Assembly: GCF_009789225.1 (NCBI RefSeq)
Contig: NZ_WSTA01000021.1
Location: 1-51,366, forward strand
Direction of reading: 5' to 3'
DNA length: 51,366 bases
Source: Agromyces seonyuensis
GTDB taxonomy: Bacteria > Actinomycetota > Actinomycetes > Actinomycetales > Microbacteriaceae
Shown: in pieces, positions 8,018 through 16,381 of the stretch
How positions within the stretch are numbered: the stretch's first letter is position 1
Layout of the letters: every line of letters starts with the position of its first letter
The notes under the pieces: generated by a model
Seen by the model: the letters and a program-made list of their open reading frames with translations, nothing else
Told to the model about the DNA's origin: nothing
The model's database searches: none
Program-made: the position numbers and the translations under genes

Positions 8018-9169
8018 ATGGCGCTGTTCCGACGACCGACCCCGAAGACCGTCCGCCTCGACGCGAACGTCGGCCTCAAGGCCTCGCGCGCGCCGTGGAG
8101 CCTGTGGGCCGACGGGTTCGGCCGGCTGGCCACCCGGAGCATCCAGATCATCGTCGTCGTCGCGGTCGCGGCGGGCATCATCTGGCTCATCCAGACGCTC
8201 ACGATCGTGACGATCCCGCTCGTGCTCGCCCTCATCCTGGCGAGCGCGTTCGCCCCCGTGATGGCGTGGATGCGGCGCCGGGGCGTTCCGGACGTCCTCG
8301 CGACGCTCCTCGCGCTGCTCGCGACCTTCGTGGTGCTCGGCGGCATCGCCTGGCTCATCGTCGAGGCCGTGCAGGATCAGTGGGACGATCTCGCGACGCA
8401 GGCCTCCGACGGATTCGACGACCTCGTGCACTGGGCGCAGGACCTACCGTTCTTCCCCGAACCCGACCAGATCCAGGACTGGATCGACCAGGCCGTCGGC
8501 TTCCTCACGAGCGCCCAGTTCGGCTCGGGCGCCGTCGCGGGCGTCGGCGCGGTCGCGAGCTTCATCACGGGCCTCGTGCTGATGATCGTCATCCTGTTCT
8601 TCTTCCTGAAGGACGGGCCGCGCATGTGGGAGTTCCTGCTGCGCCCCTTCCACGGCGACCACTACCGCCGGGCCCGCCGCATCGGCGATAAGACGGTCTC
8701 GACGTTCGGCTCGTACATCCGCGGCACTGCGGCGGTGGCGGCGGTCGACGCCGTCGGCATCCTCATCGGCCTGCTCATCCTGCAGGTGCCGCTCGCGCTC
8801 CCGCTCGCGGTGCTCGTGTTCCTGCTCGCGTTCATCCCGATCGTCGGTGCGACGATCGCGGGCATCCTGGCAGCGCTCGTCGCCCTCGTCGCGAACGGCT
8901 GGATCAACGCGCTCTTCGTCGTCGGCGTCGTGATCCTCGTCCAGCAGCTCGAGGGCAACTTCCTCCAGCCCGTGCTCATGGGGCGCTCGATGAAGCTGCA
9001 CGCCTTCGTCATCCTCGTCGCCCTGACCGTCGGCACGGCCGTCGGCGGCGTCCTCGGCGCGGTGCTGGCGGTGCCGATCGCCGCGGCGGCCTGGGGCATC
9101 ATCCAGGTCTGGGACGGCCCGAACCTGCCCGCCCGCTGGGCGCGCGCGAAGGTGCCCGAACGCGAGTAG
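8018..9169 (+). CDS. AI-2E family transporter (membrane permease)
   Basis: 383 residues with about eight membrane helices. Early hydrophobic segments include ITIVTIPLVLALILASAFAP. A central soluble stretch contains the amphipathic LTSAQFGSG region. The C-terminal half carries the family-typical FLLAFIPIVGATIAGILA and QQLEGNFLQPVLMGRSMKLHA. The family includes exporters of autoinducer-2 (TqsA) and Na+/H+ antiporters, so the substrate cannot be called. The ATG at 8018 appears leaderless. Confidence 0.9.
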   Translation: MALFRRPTPKTVRLDANVGLKASRAPWSLWADGFGRLATRSIQIIVVVAVAAGIIWLIQTLTIVTIPLVLALILASAFAPVMAWMRRRGVPDVLATLLALLATFVVLGGIAWLIVEAVQDQWDDLATQASDGFDDLVHWAQDLPFFPEPDQIQDWIDQAVGFLTSAQFGSGAVAGVGAVASFITGLVLMIVILFFFLKDGPRMWEFLLRPFHGDHYRRARRIGDKTVSTFGSYIRGTAAVAAVDAVGILIGLLILQVPLALPLAVLVFLLAFIPIVGATIAGILAALVALVANGWINALFVVGVVILVQQLEGNFLQPVLMGRSMKLHAFVILVALTVGTAVGGVLGAVLAVPIAAAAWGIIQVWDGPNLPARWARAKVPERE

Positions 9170-9240
9170 CCGCGCGTTCGCCGGTCACGGCGCGACGCGC
9201 GCGGGCCGCGACGTGATTTCGTCGCCGCCACGGCGGCGGG

Positions 9241-9246
9241 TAGTCT
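9241..9246 (+). promoter_or_regulatory. Probable -10 box TAGTCT of the tRNA-Gly gene
   Basis: TAGTCT lies 28 bases before the mature tRNA 5' end. A 7-bp GC hairpin (9223-9238) directly precedes it. No good -35 box is visible. Confidence 0.35.
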
Positions 9247-9274
9247 TTCGGAGTTGCCCGGCGACGGGCGGCAT

Positions 9275-9346
9275 GCGGATGTGGCGCAGTGGTAGCGCAT
9301 CACCTTGCCAAGGTGAGGGTCGCGAGTTCGAATCTCGTCATCCGCT
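9275..9346 (+). tRNA. tRNA-Gly (anticodon GCC)
   Basis: 72 bases. The acceptor stem GCGGATG pairs with CATCCGC. The anticodon stem CACCT/AGGTG encloses the loop TTGCCAA with anticodon GCC at 9307-9309. The T arm GCGAG-TTCGAAT-CTCG is intact and the D arm GCGC-AGTGGTA-GCGC is normal. CCA is not encoded. Confidence 0.96.
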
Positions 9347-9351
9347 CCGAT

Positions 9352-9380
9352 GAAGCCCGGCGGTCACCCCGCCGGGCTTC
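9352..9380 (+). terminator. Rho-independent terminator after tRNA-Gly
   Basis: A perfect 12-bp stem (GAAGCCCGGCGG with its complement) closes a 5-base loop, six bases after the tRNA end. It is followed by a short mixed T-rich stretch (ACTCGTTT). Confidence 0.8.
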
Positions 9381-9456
9381 ACTCGTTTCCGGGCGTTCCG
9401 GAAGCCGGGGCGAGCCAGGTACGCGCAGACCCTCCCGGCAGCGGGGTCGCCCGGCC

Positions 9457-9462
9457 TACCGT
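9457..9462 (+). promoter_or_regulatory. -10 box TACCGT in front of the MmyB-like regulator
   Basis: TACCGT ends six bases before the ATG at 9469. The spacer GGAGGA could also act as a Shine-Dalgarno sequence on a longer transcript, so this start could work both ways. Confidence 0.4.
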
Positions 9463-9468
9463 GGAGGA

Positions 9469-10353
9469 ATGGGAGACATCCGCTCGGAGGCCCGCGAGTT
9501 CCTCGGCTCGCGGCGTGCGCGCATCACCCCCGAGGAGGCCGGCCTGCCCGTCTACGGCGGCAACCGCCGGGTGACCGGGCTGCGTCGCGAGGAGGTCGCG
9601 ATGCTCGCCGGCCTCTCGGTCGACTACTACGTGCGCCTGGAGCGCGGCAACCTGGCCGGTGCCTCCGAGAGCGTGCTCGATGCACTCGCGAACGCCCTCC
9701 GACTGGATGACGCGGAACGCGAGTACCTCTTCGATCTCGCCCGCGCGGCCGGGCCGGGGCGCAAGCGGGCCACGAAGCCCGCGACGGCCGTGCGCCCGGC
9801 GGTGCAGCAGGTGCTCGACGCCATCTCCGACGCCCCGGCATGGGTGCGCAACGGCCGGCACGACATCATCGCCGCCAACAGGATGGGCCGCGCGCTCTAC
9901 TCCCCCGTCTACGCCGACCCGCACCGGCCGGTCAACACCACGCGCTTCGCCTACCTGAACCCTGCGGCCCGCGCGTTCTGGCGCGATCACGACCGCATCC
10001 TGCACGACGCCGCCGCGATGCTGCGGCTCGAAGTCGGCCGCAACCCGCACGACCCCGATCTCATCCGCCTCGTCGGCGAGCTGTCGACGCAGAGCGATGA
10101 CTTCCGCCGGCAGTGGGCATCCCGCGACGTGAAGTTCCACCGCAGCGGACTGAAGCGCCTGCGCCACCCGGTCGTCGGCGACCTCGACCTGAACTTCGAG
10201 TCGATGGAGCTCTCGAGCGAGCCCGGCCTCTACCTCAACGTGTACTCGGCCCCCGAGGGCTCGCCGTCGGCCGACGGCCTGCGCCTGCTCGCCTCGTGGG
10301 CGGCGACGCAGGAGGCGGAGTTCTCAGCCGAGGACCGAGCCGCAGTCGAGTAA
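9469..10353 (+). CDS. Helix-turn-helix regulator with MmyB-like ligand-binding domain
   Basis: 294 residues. An XRE-type HTH covers residues 10-85, with the family hallmark RVTGLRREEVAMLAGLSVDYYVRLERG. From about residue 105 the MmyB-like PAS-fold domain follows (VLDAISDAPAWVRNGRHDIIAANRMGRALY, then the DLDLNFESMEL strand). Members of this actinobacterial family often control adjacent oxidoreductase genes and can bind lipid-like ligands. No obvious target is adjacent; the next gene is a GlsB-like protein on the same strand. Confidence 0.92.
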   Translation: MGDIRSEAREFLGSRRARITPEEAGLPVYGGNRRVTGLRREEVAMLAGLSVDYYVRLERGNLAGASESVLDALANALRLDDAEREYLFDLARAAGPGRKRATKPATAVRPAVQQVLDAISDAPAWVRNGRHDIIAANRMGRALYSPVYADPHRPVNTTRFAYLNPAARAFWRDHDRILHDAAAMLRLEVGRNPHDPDLIRLVGELSTQSDDFRRQWASRDVKFHRSGLKRLRHPVVGDLDLNFESMELSSEPGLYLNVYSAPEGSPSADGLRLLASWAATQEAEFSAEDRAAVE

Positions 10354-10432
10354 GCCCCCCGTTCCCGGGGCGGCGCCCCGGGCGCCCCGGTGCTTGAATG
10401 AGCCATGCTCATCGTCGAGTAAGGGGGATCCC

Positions 10433-10702
10433 ATGGGGTTCGTCGCATTCGCGGTCCTCGGCCTCATCGCCGGCGCGATCGCCATGCTGATCCGCCCGGC
10501 CGGGAACGGCGGCGGTTGGCTCCTCACGCTCGTGCTCGGCGTCGTCGGCTCGTGTCTCGGCGGCTGGCTCGGCATCGCGCTCTTCAGCATCGACCTCCAC
10601 CGATTCTGGGATCTGCGCAGCTGGCTCTGCGCCATCGCGGGCGCGGCCGTGGTGCTGCTCGTCCAGGCCGCGCTCCTCCGCGGCCGCGACCGCCGGCCCT
10701 GA
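10433..10702 (+). CDS. GlsB/YeaQ/YmgE-family small stress membrane protein
   Basis: 89 residues with three hydrophobic helices. The family start MGFVAFAVLGLIAGAIAMLI is followed by GWLLTLVLGVVGSCLGGWLG and a third helix near the end. The family is known as transglycosylase-associated or general-stress proteins, with poorly defined function. I chose the ATG at 10433 because AAGGGGG lies seven bases upstream; an earlier ATG has no such site. Confidence 0.9.
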   Translation: MGFVAFAVLGLIAGAIAMLIRPAGNGGGWLLTLVLGVVGSCLGGWLGIALFSIDLHRFWDLRSWLCAIAGAAVVLLVQAALLRGRDRRP

Positions 10703-10740
10703 GCACTCCATGCGAGGATCTCCCGCGTGGGGATCTGCTC

Positions 10741-10938
10741 GTGCACCCGGCGAACGCCGTCGCCAAGCGATGGGCGCAAGGCGAGAACGGGACGTTCCTC
10801 CGCGGACTCGGCGACGAAATCGTCCGTCGCACCGGCCTTCGCGCCGAGGACTGCCTGACCCGTCCAGGTCCGCTCCGGGCTGACCGCGCGACCCTTCCTA
10901 CTGCGCGAGCGCCGGGAAGCTCCAGCGGCCGTCGGTGA
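10741..10938 (+). pseudogene. Short coding-like fragment, possible gene remnant
   Basis: Between the GlsB gene and the convergent DUF1254/1214 gene one frame reads GDLLVHPANAVAKRWAQGEN and then GTFLRGLGDEIVRRTGL. This has the amino-acid balance of real protein, unlike neighbouring frames. The pattern vaguely recalls the first motifs of macro domains (a hydrophobic strand ending in a D/N-A stretch, then GxG.I....G). It stops making sense after about residue 40 and runs into the 3' end of the opposite-strand gene. No ribosome site is obvious. It could be a decayed 5' fragment or chance. Confidence 0.25.
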
Positions 10939-11836
10939 TCTCGGGGTGGGGTCGGTAGAGCCGGACGAGGTAGTTCCATCCCTCGACGATCGGCAAGGCG
11001 TTCGGGACGTCGTCGGGGTAGTCGCCGAAACGGACGGTGATCGTGCCGTCCTCGTTCCGCACCCCGGTGATGCTGTTGATCGAGTAGGCGCCCCGGTCGT
11101 TCGGCTCGAAGTAGCCGGCCCTGTTGTACACGGAGATCGACCAGAACCCGTCGACCGGAACCTCGCCGACGGTCAACTCGTACTGCCCGACGGGCAGTCG
11201 GGGGTCGACGCCGAGGTAGGTCGCCTCGATCGAGGGGAGCCCGCCCCACCCGGCGGCGGTGCCGATGAGGTGCCGGACCGGGTCGACGTCATCACGCGAG
11301 CCGAACGTGCGGTCGAAGGCGGTGAGATTCCGAGCGAGCGCGAGCAGGGCGTCACGGGTCTCATCGAGGCCGGCGGTGTCGTAGTCGGGCAGCTCGAAGG
11401 GGTTCGATGATCCGACCTCGAGCCCGATCTCGTCCTGCAAAGCCGCCACCTCCGCGAGGTCGGATTCGACGGCGGGATCGACCAGTGTCCGCACCGCCAC
11501 CACGACGTACGGAGTGCCGAACTGCTCGACGGTCAGACGATGCTCGCCGGCTCCATGGAAGATCGCATCGATGTAGTGGTGCTCGTTGACCACCATCGCC
11601 GACAGATACCGCTCCCCGGGCTCGGGGAGGGTCAGCGTCGCGCCGGCGCTGATGTCGACGACCGCGAAGCTGTACAGCGTGTCCCGGTTCAACCGGATGA
11701 CCGTCTGAGCATCGACGGCCGCCGGAACGCGGTTGTGCACGAATCGATTGACTCCGCCGGCGTCGCGCTGAAGATCGTGCATCATCCGGTGCGTCTCTGC
11801 GAGCACGAAGTTATCTGCGTTGACATGTATGGGCAT
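10898..11836 (-). CDS. DUF1254/DUF1214 domain protein
   Basis: 312 residues. The N-terminal part (VIRLNRDTLYSFAVVDISAGATLTLPEPG, then YLSAMVVNEHHY) matches DUF1254. The C-terminal part (DGFWSISVYNRAGYFEPND and WNYLVRLYRPHPEI) matches DUF1214. The fold is beta-rich; the biochemical role is not established. I see no signal peptide, although many relatives are exported. It starts at the ATG at 11836 (MPIHVNADNF) and is convergent with the fragment above. Confidence 0.88.
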   Translation of the reverse strand: MPIHVNADNFVLAETHRMMHDLQRDAGGVNRFVHNRVPAAVDAQTVIRLNRDTLYSFAVVDISAGATLTLPEPGERYLSAMVVNEHHYIDAIFHGAGEHRLTVEQFGTPYVVVAVRTLVDPAVESDLAEVAALQDEIGLEVGSSNPFELPDYDTAGLDETRDALLALARNLTAFDRTFGSRDDVDPVRHLIGTAAGWGGLPSIEATYLGVDPRLPVGQYELTVGEVPVDGFWSISVYNRAGYFEPNDRGAYSINSITGVRNEDGTITVRFGDYPDDVPNALPIVEGWNYLVRLYRPHPEITDGRWSFPALAQ

Positions 11837-11908
11837 GTCCCGATATTCGCAGCGCCATCGGCCCGCGCGCCGCTGGACTCGCGGGTCGGCAGCGCGTCGC
11901 GATTTCCG

Positions 11909-12547
11909 TCAGTCGCGGTCGGTCGACGCCGACTGGAACACCGGAACCGTGGTCGTCCGCCGACGATTCGCGAGCAGCACGGCCACGATGCCGAGGCCGA
12001 GGGTGCCCGCCAGGTAAGCGAGCTTCCCGAGCGTCAGGAACAACCCGGCGAGGCCCTGGATGTCGTCGGCGCCGACCGCGGCGAAGAGGAGCTGCGGCAC
12101 GACCCACGCCACGACGTGCAGGCCGAACACCCACAACGGCGCCCGGTTCCACGGGCTCGGAACCGTGTCGGCGCGGGCGATCTGCACGGCCGCGATGAAG
12201 CCGGCCGCGGCGGGGACGAGCACCGACGCGACGCCGAACACGCTCCACGCGAGGTCGCCGATCGGCTCCGACGGGCTCAGCAACCGGCCGATGAACTGCG
12301 TCGCGAACGGCCAGAGCGCGAGCACGACGAGGGCGATGACGCCGAGCGGCCGTCGCGCGACCACGCTCGACTCCCGCGACGTGCCGATCGCGAACAGCAG
12401 CAGCGCTGCGGCGGCGAGGATCTCGGCGGCGGCGGCGATCACGGGCGCCCCGGCGCTGCCCACGAGGTTGTCGCGCAGCATCCCGAGCACGCCGGCCGCG
12501 ATGAGTCCGAGACCTCCGGTCATCCACACCGTCGTCGTGCGCCGCAT
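11909..12547 (-). CDS. Membrane protein of unknown function (212 aa)
   Basis: Six hydrophobic segments are readable, from WMTGGLGLIAAGVLGML to LAYLAGTLGLGIVAVLLA, with a polar tail. I recognise no domain. The ATG at 12547 is supported by TAGCGT six bases upstream (leaderless pattern). It lies 72 bp upstream of the DUF1254 gene on the same strand. Confidence 0.75.
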   Translation of the reverse strand: MRRTTTVWMTGGLGLIAAGVLGMLRDNLVGSAGAPVIAAAAEILAAAALLLFAIGTSRESSVVARRPLGVIALVVLALWPFATQFIGRLLSPSEPIGDLAWSVFGVASVLVPAAAGFIAAVQIARADTVPSPWNRAPLWVFGLHVVAWVVPQLLFAAVGADDIQGLAGLFLTLGKLAYLAGTLGLGIVAVLLANRRRTTTVPVFQSASTDRD

Positions 12548-12553
12548 GCGATC

Positions 12554-12559
12554 ACGCTA
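12554..12559 (-). promoter_or_regulatory. -10 box TAGCGT, leaderless promoter for the 11909-12547 gene
   Basis: On the minus strand TAGCGT ends six bases before the ATG at 12547. There is no Shine-Dalgarno sequence. Confidence 0.5.
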
Positions 12560-12645
12560 CAACCCGACGCGCGGGCCGGGGCGGCGGAAACGGAAGCCGG
12601 GCGCCGCGGCGCGACGGGGGCCCGGCCTCCGTTCGAGCAGTTCGC

Positions 12646-13050
12646 TCAGCCCGGGTACTCCTCATCCGTGAGCAGGTCGCCCCACACCGTCTCCGGCTCG
12701 TCGCCGTCGGGGTCGGGCGCCTCCCACAGGGCGAGGTGGCACATGAACTGGTCGGCGGTCGCGCCGTGCCAGTGCCACTCGCCGGCGGGCGTGTAGGCCG
12801 TGTCGCCGGGGTGCAGCACGATGAGCTCCTCGCCGCGCGACTGCACGTACCCGAGGCCCTCGGTCACGTGCAGCGTCTGGCCGAGCGCGTGCCGGTGCCA
12901 CGCGGTACGCGCGCCGGGCGTGAAGCGCACGAGGTTCAGCCGCGCCCGCGAGGGCTCGGTGCCGCGGTAGTACGCGTTGAAGTAGACGTCGCCGGTGAAC
13001 CACTCGGCGGGGCCGCGGTTCGTCGGCCCCTTGGGCTGCAGTTCGGTCAC
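12646..13050 (-). CDS. Cupin-domain protein, (R)-mandelonitrile lyase-like
   Basis: 134 residues forming one cupin barrel. Motif 1 is TAWHRHALGQTLHVTEG, giving His-x-His, then Gln and His as likely metal ligands. Motif 2 is the PGDTAYTPAGEWHWHG region. The type resembles small manganese cupins annotated as mandelonitrile lyase-like or carboxymuconolactone-associated. It starts at GTG 13050 behind GGGGAG and sits 58 bp downstream of the alcohol dehydrogenase gene, so the two are probably co-transcribed. The pathway is not evident. Confidence 0.88.
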   Translation of the reverse strand: MTELQPKGPTNRGPAEWFTGDVYFNAYYRGTEPSRARLNLVRFTPGARTAWHRHALGQTLHVTEGLGYVQSRGEELIVLHPGDTAYTPAGEWHWHGATADQFMCHLALWEAPDPDGDEPETVWGDLLTDEEYPG

Positions 13051-13108
13051 GGTCTCCCCTTCCGGAGCCAGGATGCCCGCGGCGAAGCGCCGCGGGAAGC
13101 ATCCGCGA

Positions 13109-14158
13109 TCAGAATCGGATCATCGTCTTCAGCGACTCGCGGGCATCCATCGCCGCGTAGCCGGCCGGCGCCTCGTCGATGCCGATGACGCGGTCGAAGA
13201 CGCGACCCGGGTCGATCTCACCCGCGAGCACCTGCGCGATCGCCGGCTCGAGGTAGGCGCGTACGGGCGCCGGGCCGCCGGTGAGCGTCGCGTTCTTGCC
13301 GAACAGCGAGCCGAACCCGATGGGCGCCGACTCGTACTGCGGCACGCCGACGCGGGAGAGCACGCCGCCGGGGCGGAGGATCCCGTACGACTGCTCGTAG
13401 GCGGGCATCAGGCCGACGGCCTCGAGCACCACATGGCTGCCCTCGCCGCCGGTGAGCTCCAGCACCTTCGCGACGCCCTCGTCGCCGCGTTCGGCGACGA
13501 CGTCCGTCGCGCCCCACTCGACGCCGAGGTCGGTGCGGGCGGCGTGGCGGCCCATGAGGATGATGCGCTCGGCGCCGAGCCGGCGCGAGGCGAGCACGGC
13601 CGAGAGCCCGACCGCGCCGTCGCCGACGACGGTGACCGTCTTGCCCGGCTCGACGCGGCCCATGAACGCGGCGTGGTACCCGGTGAGGTAGACGTCGCTG
13701 AGCGCGAGCAGGGATGCCAGGAGCGACGCATCGGCGCCCGACGGGTCGACGCCGGGCACCGTGACGAGGCTGCCGTCGGCGAGCGGGATGCGGGCGAGTT
13801 CGGCCTGGAGGCCGCCGACCTCGGGGTTGCCGTACCAGCCGCCGTGGACGCACGCCGTCTGGAAACCCTCGCGGCAGAACGCGCACGTGTTGTCCTGGAA
13901 CGCGAAGGGGGCCACCACGAAGTCGCCGGGCTTCACCGTGACGACCTCGGAGCCGACCTCCTCGACGATGCCGATGAGCTCGTGGCCCATCGGGGTGCCG
14001 TGCGCACCGTGGGGCATCGAGTGGTACGGGTGCAGGTCGCTGCCGCAGATGCAGGCGCGCACGGTGCGCACGATGGCGTCGGTCGGGTGCTGGATGACGG
14101 GGTCGGGGACGGTCTCGACGCGGACGTCGCCGGCGCCGTACATGAAGGTGGCCTGCAT
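13109..14158 (-). CDS. Zinc-dependent alcohol dehydrogenase (MDR superfamily)
   Basis: 349 residues. The GroES-like domain carries the catalytic zinc ligands ACICGSD and GHELIG. The structural zinc loop reads DNTCAFCREGFQTAC, with Asp where the first of four Cys normally stands. The Rossmann motif VVGDGAVGLSAV near residue 175 binds NAD(P). RIILMGRHAARTDLGVEWGATDVV is typical of this class. Substrate unknown. The ATG at 14158 follows GAGAGGA. Probably in one operon with the downstream cupin gene. Confidence 0.93.
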   Translation of the reverse strand: MQATFMYGAGDVRVETVPDPVIQHPTDAIVRTVRACICGSDLHPYHSMPHGAHGTPMGHELIGIVEEVGSEVVTVKPGDFVVAPFAFQDNTCAFCREGFQTACVHGGWYGNPEVGGLQAELARIPLADGSLVTVPGVDPSGADASLLASLLALSDVYLTGYHAAFMGRVEPGKTVTVVGDGAVGLSAVLASRRLGAERIILMGRHAARTDLGVEWGATDVVAERGDEGVAKVLELTGGEGSHVVLEAVGLMPAYEQSYGILRPGGVLSRVGVPQYESAPIGFGSLFGKNATLTGGPAPVRAYLEPAIAQVLAGEIDPGRVFDRVIGIDEAPAGYAAMDARESLKTMIRF

Positions 14159-14345
14159 GGGTTCCTCTCGGGCGGTTGCGCCGGGGCGGATCTCGCTGCA
14201 CCGGCGACACCCAGTCCACGCCGACGCGCCCCGGAGCGGGAGTCCCGGTCGGAACGGGTACCGGCGGTACCCCCTTCGCCGCGCGGGGCTCGCGCCGCGC
14301 GGGCTCAGGTCGCGCGGGCTCGCGCCGCCCCGGCGAGCGCGCGAG

Positions 14346-14351
14346 TAGCCT
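14346..14351 (+). promoter_or_regulatory. -10 box TAGCCT, leaderless promoter for the RelA/SpoT-domain gene
   Basis: TAGCCT ends seven bases before the GTG at 14359, fixing that GTG as the likely start. Confidence 0.5.
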
Positions 14352-14358
14352 GAGGGCC

Positions 14359-15513
14359 GTGGATGACCGCGGGGACCAGGCCTACCTCGACGCGGAGCTC
14401 GAGCGCTACGAGCGCGAGCTGCCGCGGTACGAGCGACTCCAGGCGCAGCTCGTCGAGGAGTTCACCGACCGCCTCCACGAGGCCGGGTTCAAGTACTTCC
14501 ACGTCAGCGGCCGGGTGAAGGCCCGCGACTCCTTCGAGGCGAAGCTGCGCCGCCAGCCCGACCGACCCGTCCTCGACGTGCTCGGCATCCGCGTCATCGC
14601 GAACTTCGAGGGCGACCTCGCCCGCATGGAGCAGGTCGTGCGCGAGGCGCTCGTCGTCGACGACGACTCCTGGGTGGACAAGAGCGACCTCCTCGCCCCC
14701 GACGCCTTCGGCTATCGCAGCGTGCAGTTCGTCGGCCGCATCCCCGGCGAGATCGCCGACGCGGATGCCGACGGAGACGACTGGCGCGTCGAGGTGCAGC
14801 TGCGCACCGCCCTCTCCGACACGTGGAGCGAGCTCGAGCACGACTTCCGCTACAAGTCCCCGCGGCAGCTGCCGCGCGAGGTCGATCGGCTGTTCGCCCT
14901 CTCCGCAGCGCTGCTCGAGCAGGCCGACACGAACCTCGACCAGATCCGCGAGCGCGTCGAGGACTTCGGCCGACCCTCCCCGGCGTCCGACGGGGCCGCC
15001 GAGAAGGGCTACATCGGCCGCTTCATCCAGTACGACGGCGACTCGCGCTTCCTCGACCAGCTCATCACCTCCGCGCTCGACGTGCCCTTCGGCACCGTCA
15101 CCGGGTCCGGCCGCGAGCTGCGCAGCGTCGTCCGCGCCGCCGGGTGGATGCAGTACGACGAGCTCGAGGATGGGTTCGCGGGCTATTCGGAACTCGGCCG
15201 GCGCCTTGCCATCACGTGCTCGAGCGCCTCCCACGGCATCCTGCTCACCGACGTCGAGCCCGGTCGGCCGGCCCGCTCGTTCCGCGGCATCGGCGTCTAC
15301 TGGACCGCGCTGGCCGCCGCGCTCATCGGCGGCGCGGACCTCTCCGAGAGCCGCGTGCCCGCGGGCCGCCTCGCGGAGTTCCGGGTCGTCGCGTCCTACT
15401 TGTTCGGGCATCCCGACCGCTCGGCGCTCGACGCCCGCTATCGCTACCGCACGCTCGCGGCGCCGGTCGGGTCGACCGAGGATGCCGCATTCCAGCCGAT
15501 CTCGATGGACTGA
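14359..15513 (+). CDS. RelA/SpoT-domain protein, small alarmone synthetase-like with C-terminal extension
   Basis: 384 residues. Residues 25-170 form a (p)ppGpp synthetase-like domain: GRVKARDSFEAKL, Asp73 in LDVLGIRVI, Tyr119 in AFGYRSVQF, and Glu145 in VEVQLRT followed by WSELEHDFRYK. These are the expected Mg2+ and G-loop residues, except that the His usual after YRSx is Gln123. There is no HD hydrolase domain. A coiled segment follows, then about 170 residues I do not recognise (from EKGYIGRFIQYDGDSRFLDQ), making the protein much longer than typical RelP/RelQ enzymes. GTG start, leaderless. Confidence 0.88.
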   Translation: MDDRGDQAYLDAELERYERELPRYERLQAQLVEEFTDRLHEAGFKYFHVSGRVKARDSFEAKLRRQPDRPVLDVLGIRVIANFEGDLARMEQVVREALVVDDDSWVDKSDLLAPDAFGYRSVQFVGRIPGEIADADADGDDWRVEVQLRTALSDTWSELEHDFRYKSPRQLPREVDRLFALSAALLEQADTNLDQIRERVEDFGRPSPASDGAAEKGYIGRFIQYDGDSRFLDQLITSALDVPFGTVTGSGRELRSVVRAAGWMQYDELEDGFAGYSELGRRLAITCSSASHGILLTDVEPGRPARSFRGIGVYWTALAAALIGGADLSESRVPAGRLAEFRVVASYLFGHPDRSALDARYRYRTLAAPVGSTEDAAFQPISMD

Positions 15514-15532
15514 CGCGGCCGCGCCGCCCGCT

Positions 15533-15612
15533 GGTCGAGGATCGAAGGGGCATCGAGAGCTGGTGAGGTCGCCTCGCGGGGTCTCGATACGGCGCTGACG
15601 CCGACTCGACCA
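15533..15612. repeat. Degenerate copy of the GGTCGAG/CTCGACC intergenic repeat
   Basis: Begins GGTCGAGGATCGAAGG, contains GGTCTCGATACGGCG and ends with CTCGACC. The outer ends are inverted. It lies between the convergent RelA/SpoT-domain and SDR genes. Confidence 0.75.
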
Positions 15613-15622
15613 CGGAGGCGGT

Positions 15623-16273
15623 TCAGCCGGAGACGGCGACGCTCTCGTGCACGAGGTCCGTGGACTCCGCGAGCTCGGCATGCAACTGCGCGACCGCGCG
15701 GCGCGAGACCGAGTGCCCCCGGATGCGTCCGTCGGTCGCGGTGAAGCGTTCCTCGCCCGGCTCGTCGGTGAGGAAGACGGGCTGCACGATCGTCCAGTCG
15801 AGGCCGGAACCGCGCAGCATCCCCTCCTGCACCTCGGTGTCGAAGATCTGGGGCTTGAGCAGCAGTGCGAAGTAGAGGCGGTTGACGAAGCCGAGCTTGT
15901 CGCGCGACTGGCCGACGCCGTACGAGGACTGCACGACGATGCGGCGGATGCCCGCCCGGCGCGCGGCGTCGAGCACCGCCGCGGTGGCGCGCGAACGCAC
16001 GTCGAGCGTCGTGGCCTTCGGTCCGCGCAGCCGCACGCGCATGGGCGGCTCGGTGATGCCCACGGTGAGCACGATGGCGTCGTGGCCCGGCAGCAGCCGG
16101 TCGAGGGCGGCGGGATCGGTCGCGTCGGCGTCGACGACGGTCAGGCCCTCCCGCGGTGCGATGCGTTCGGTCGCCCGCCGGGAGACCGCAGTGACGCGGT
16201 GGCCGCGTCCGAGGAGGGCGTCGACGACGGCACGGCCGGTGCCGCTCGAGGCGCCGATGACGATGGTGTCCAT
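15623..16273 (-). CDS. Atypical SDR / NmrA-like NAD(P)-binding protein
   Basis: 216 residues. The N-terminal MDTIVIGASSGTGRAVVDAL is a glycine-rich NAD(P) motif, VVDADATDPAALDRLL gives the second strand, and RRIVVQSSYGVGQSRDK and LDWTIVQPVFLTDEPG follow the NAD(P)H-binding family pattern. The catalytic YxxxK is not evident, as in many NmrA-like sensors. I start at the ATG at 16273, preceded by AAGGAG; the frame is open far upstream but only antisense to the AraC gene. Divergent from that AraC regulator, its likely controller. Confidence 0.9.
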   Translation of the reverse strand: MDTIVIGASSGTGRAVVDALLGRGHRVTAVSRRATERIAPREGLTVVDADATDPAALDRLLPGHDAIVLTVGITEPPMRVRLRGPKATTLDVRSRATAAVLDAARRAGIRRIVVQSSYGVGQSRDKLGFVNRLYFALLLKPQIFDTEVQEGMLRGSGLDWTIVQPVFLTDEPGEERFTATDGRIRGHSVSRRAVAQLHAELAESTDLVHESVAVSG

Positions 16274-16381
16274 GAGAGTGCTCCTTCGCTTCCAGGTGTC
16301 CTCAGATGCTCGCCCGTTCGGCTCGGATCTTCTATCGTCCCCAGTACCGTTTTCATGATCGATCGTCCGGAAGGATGCCCG

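Noticed and set aside
9275..9380. tRNA-Gly as an integration site of a mobile element
   Set aside because: No integrase follows and I found no second copy of the tRNA 3' end in the window.
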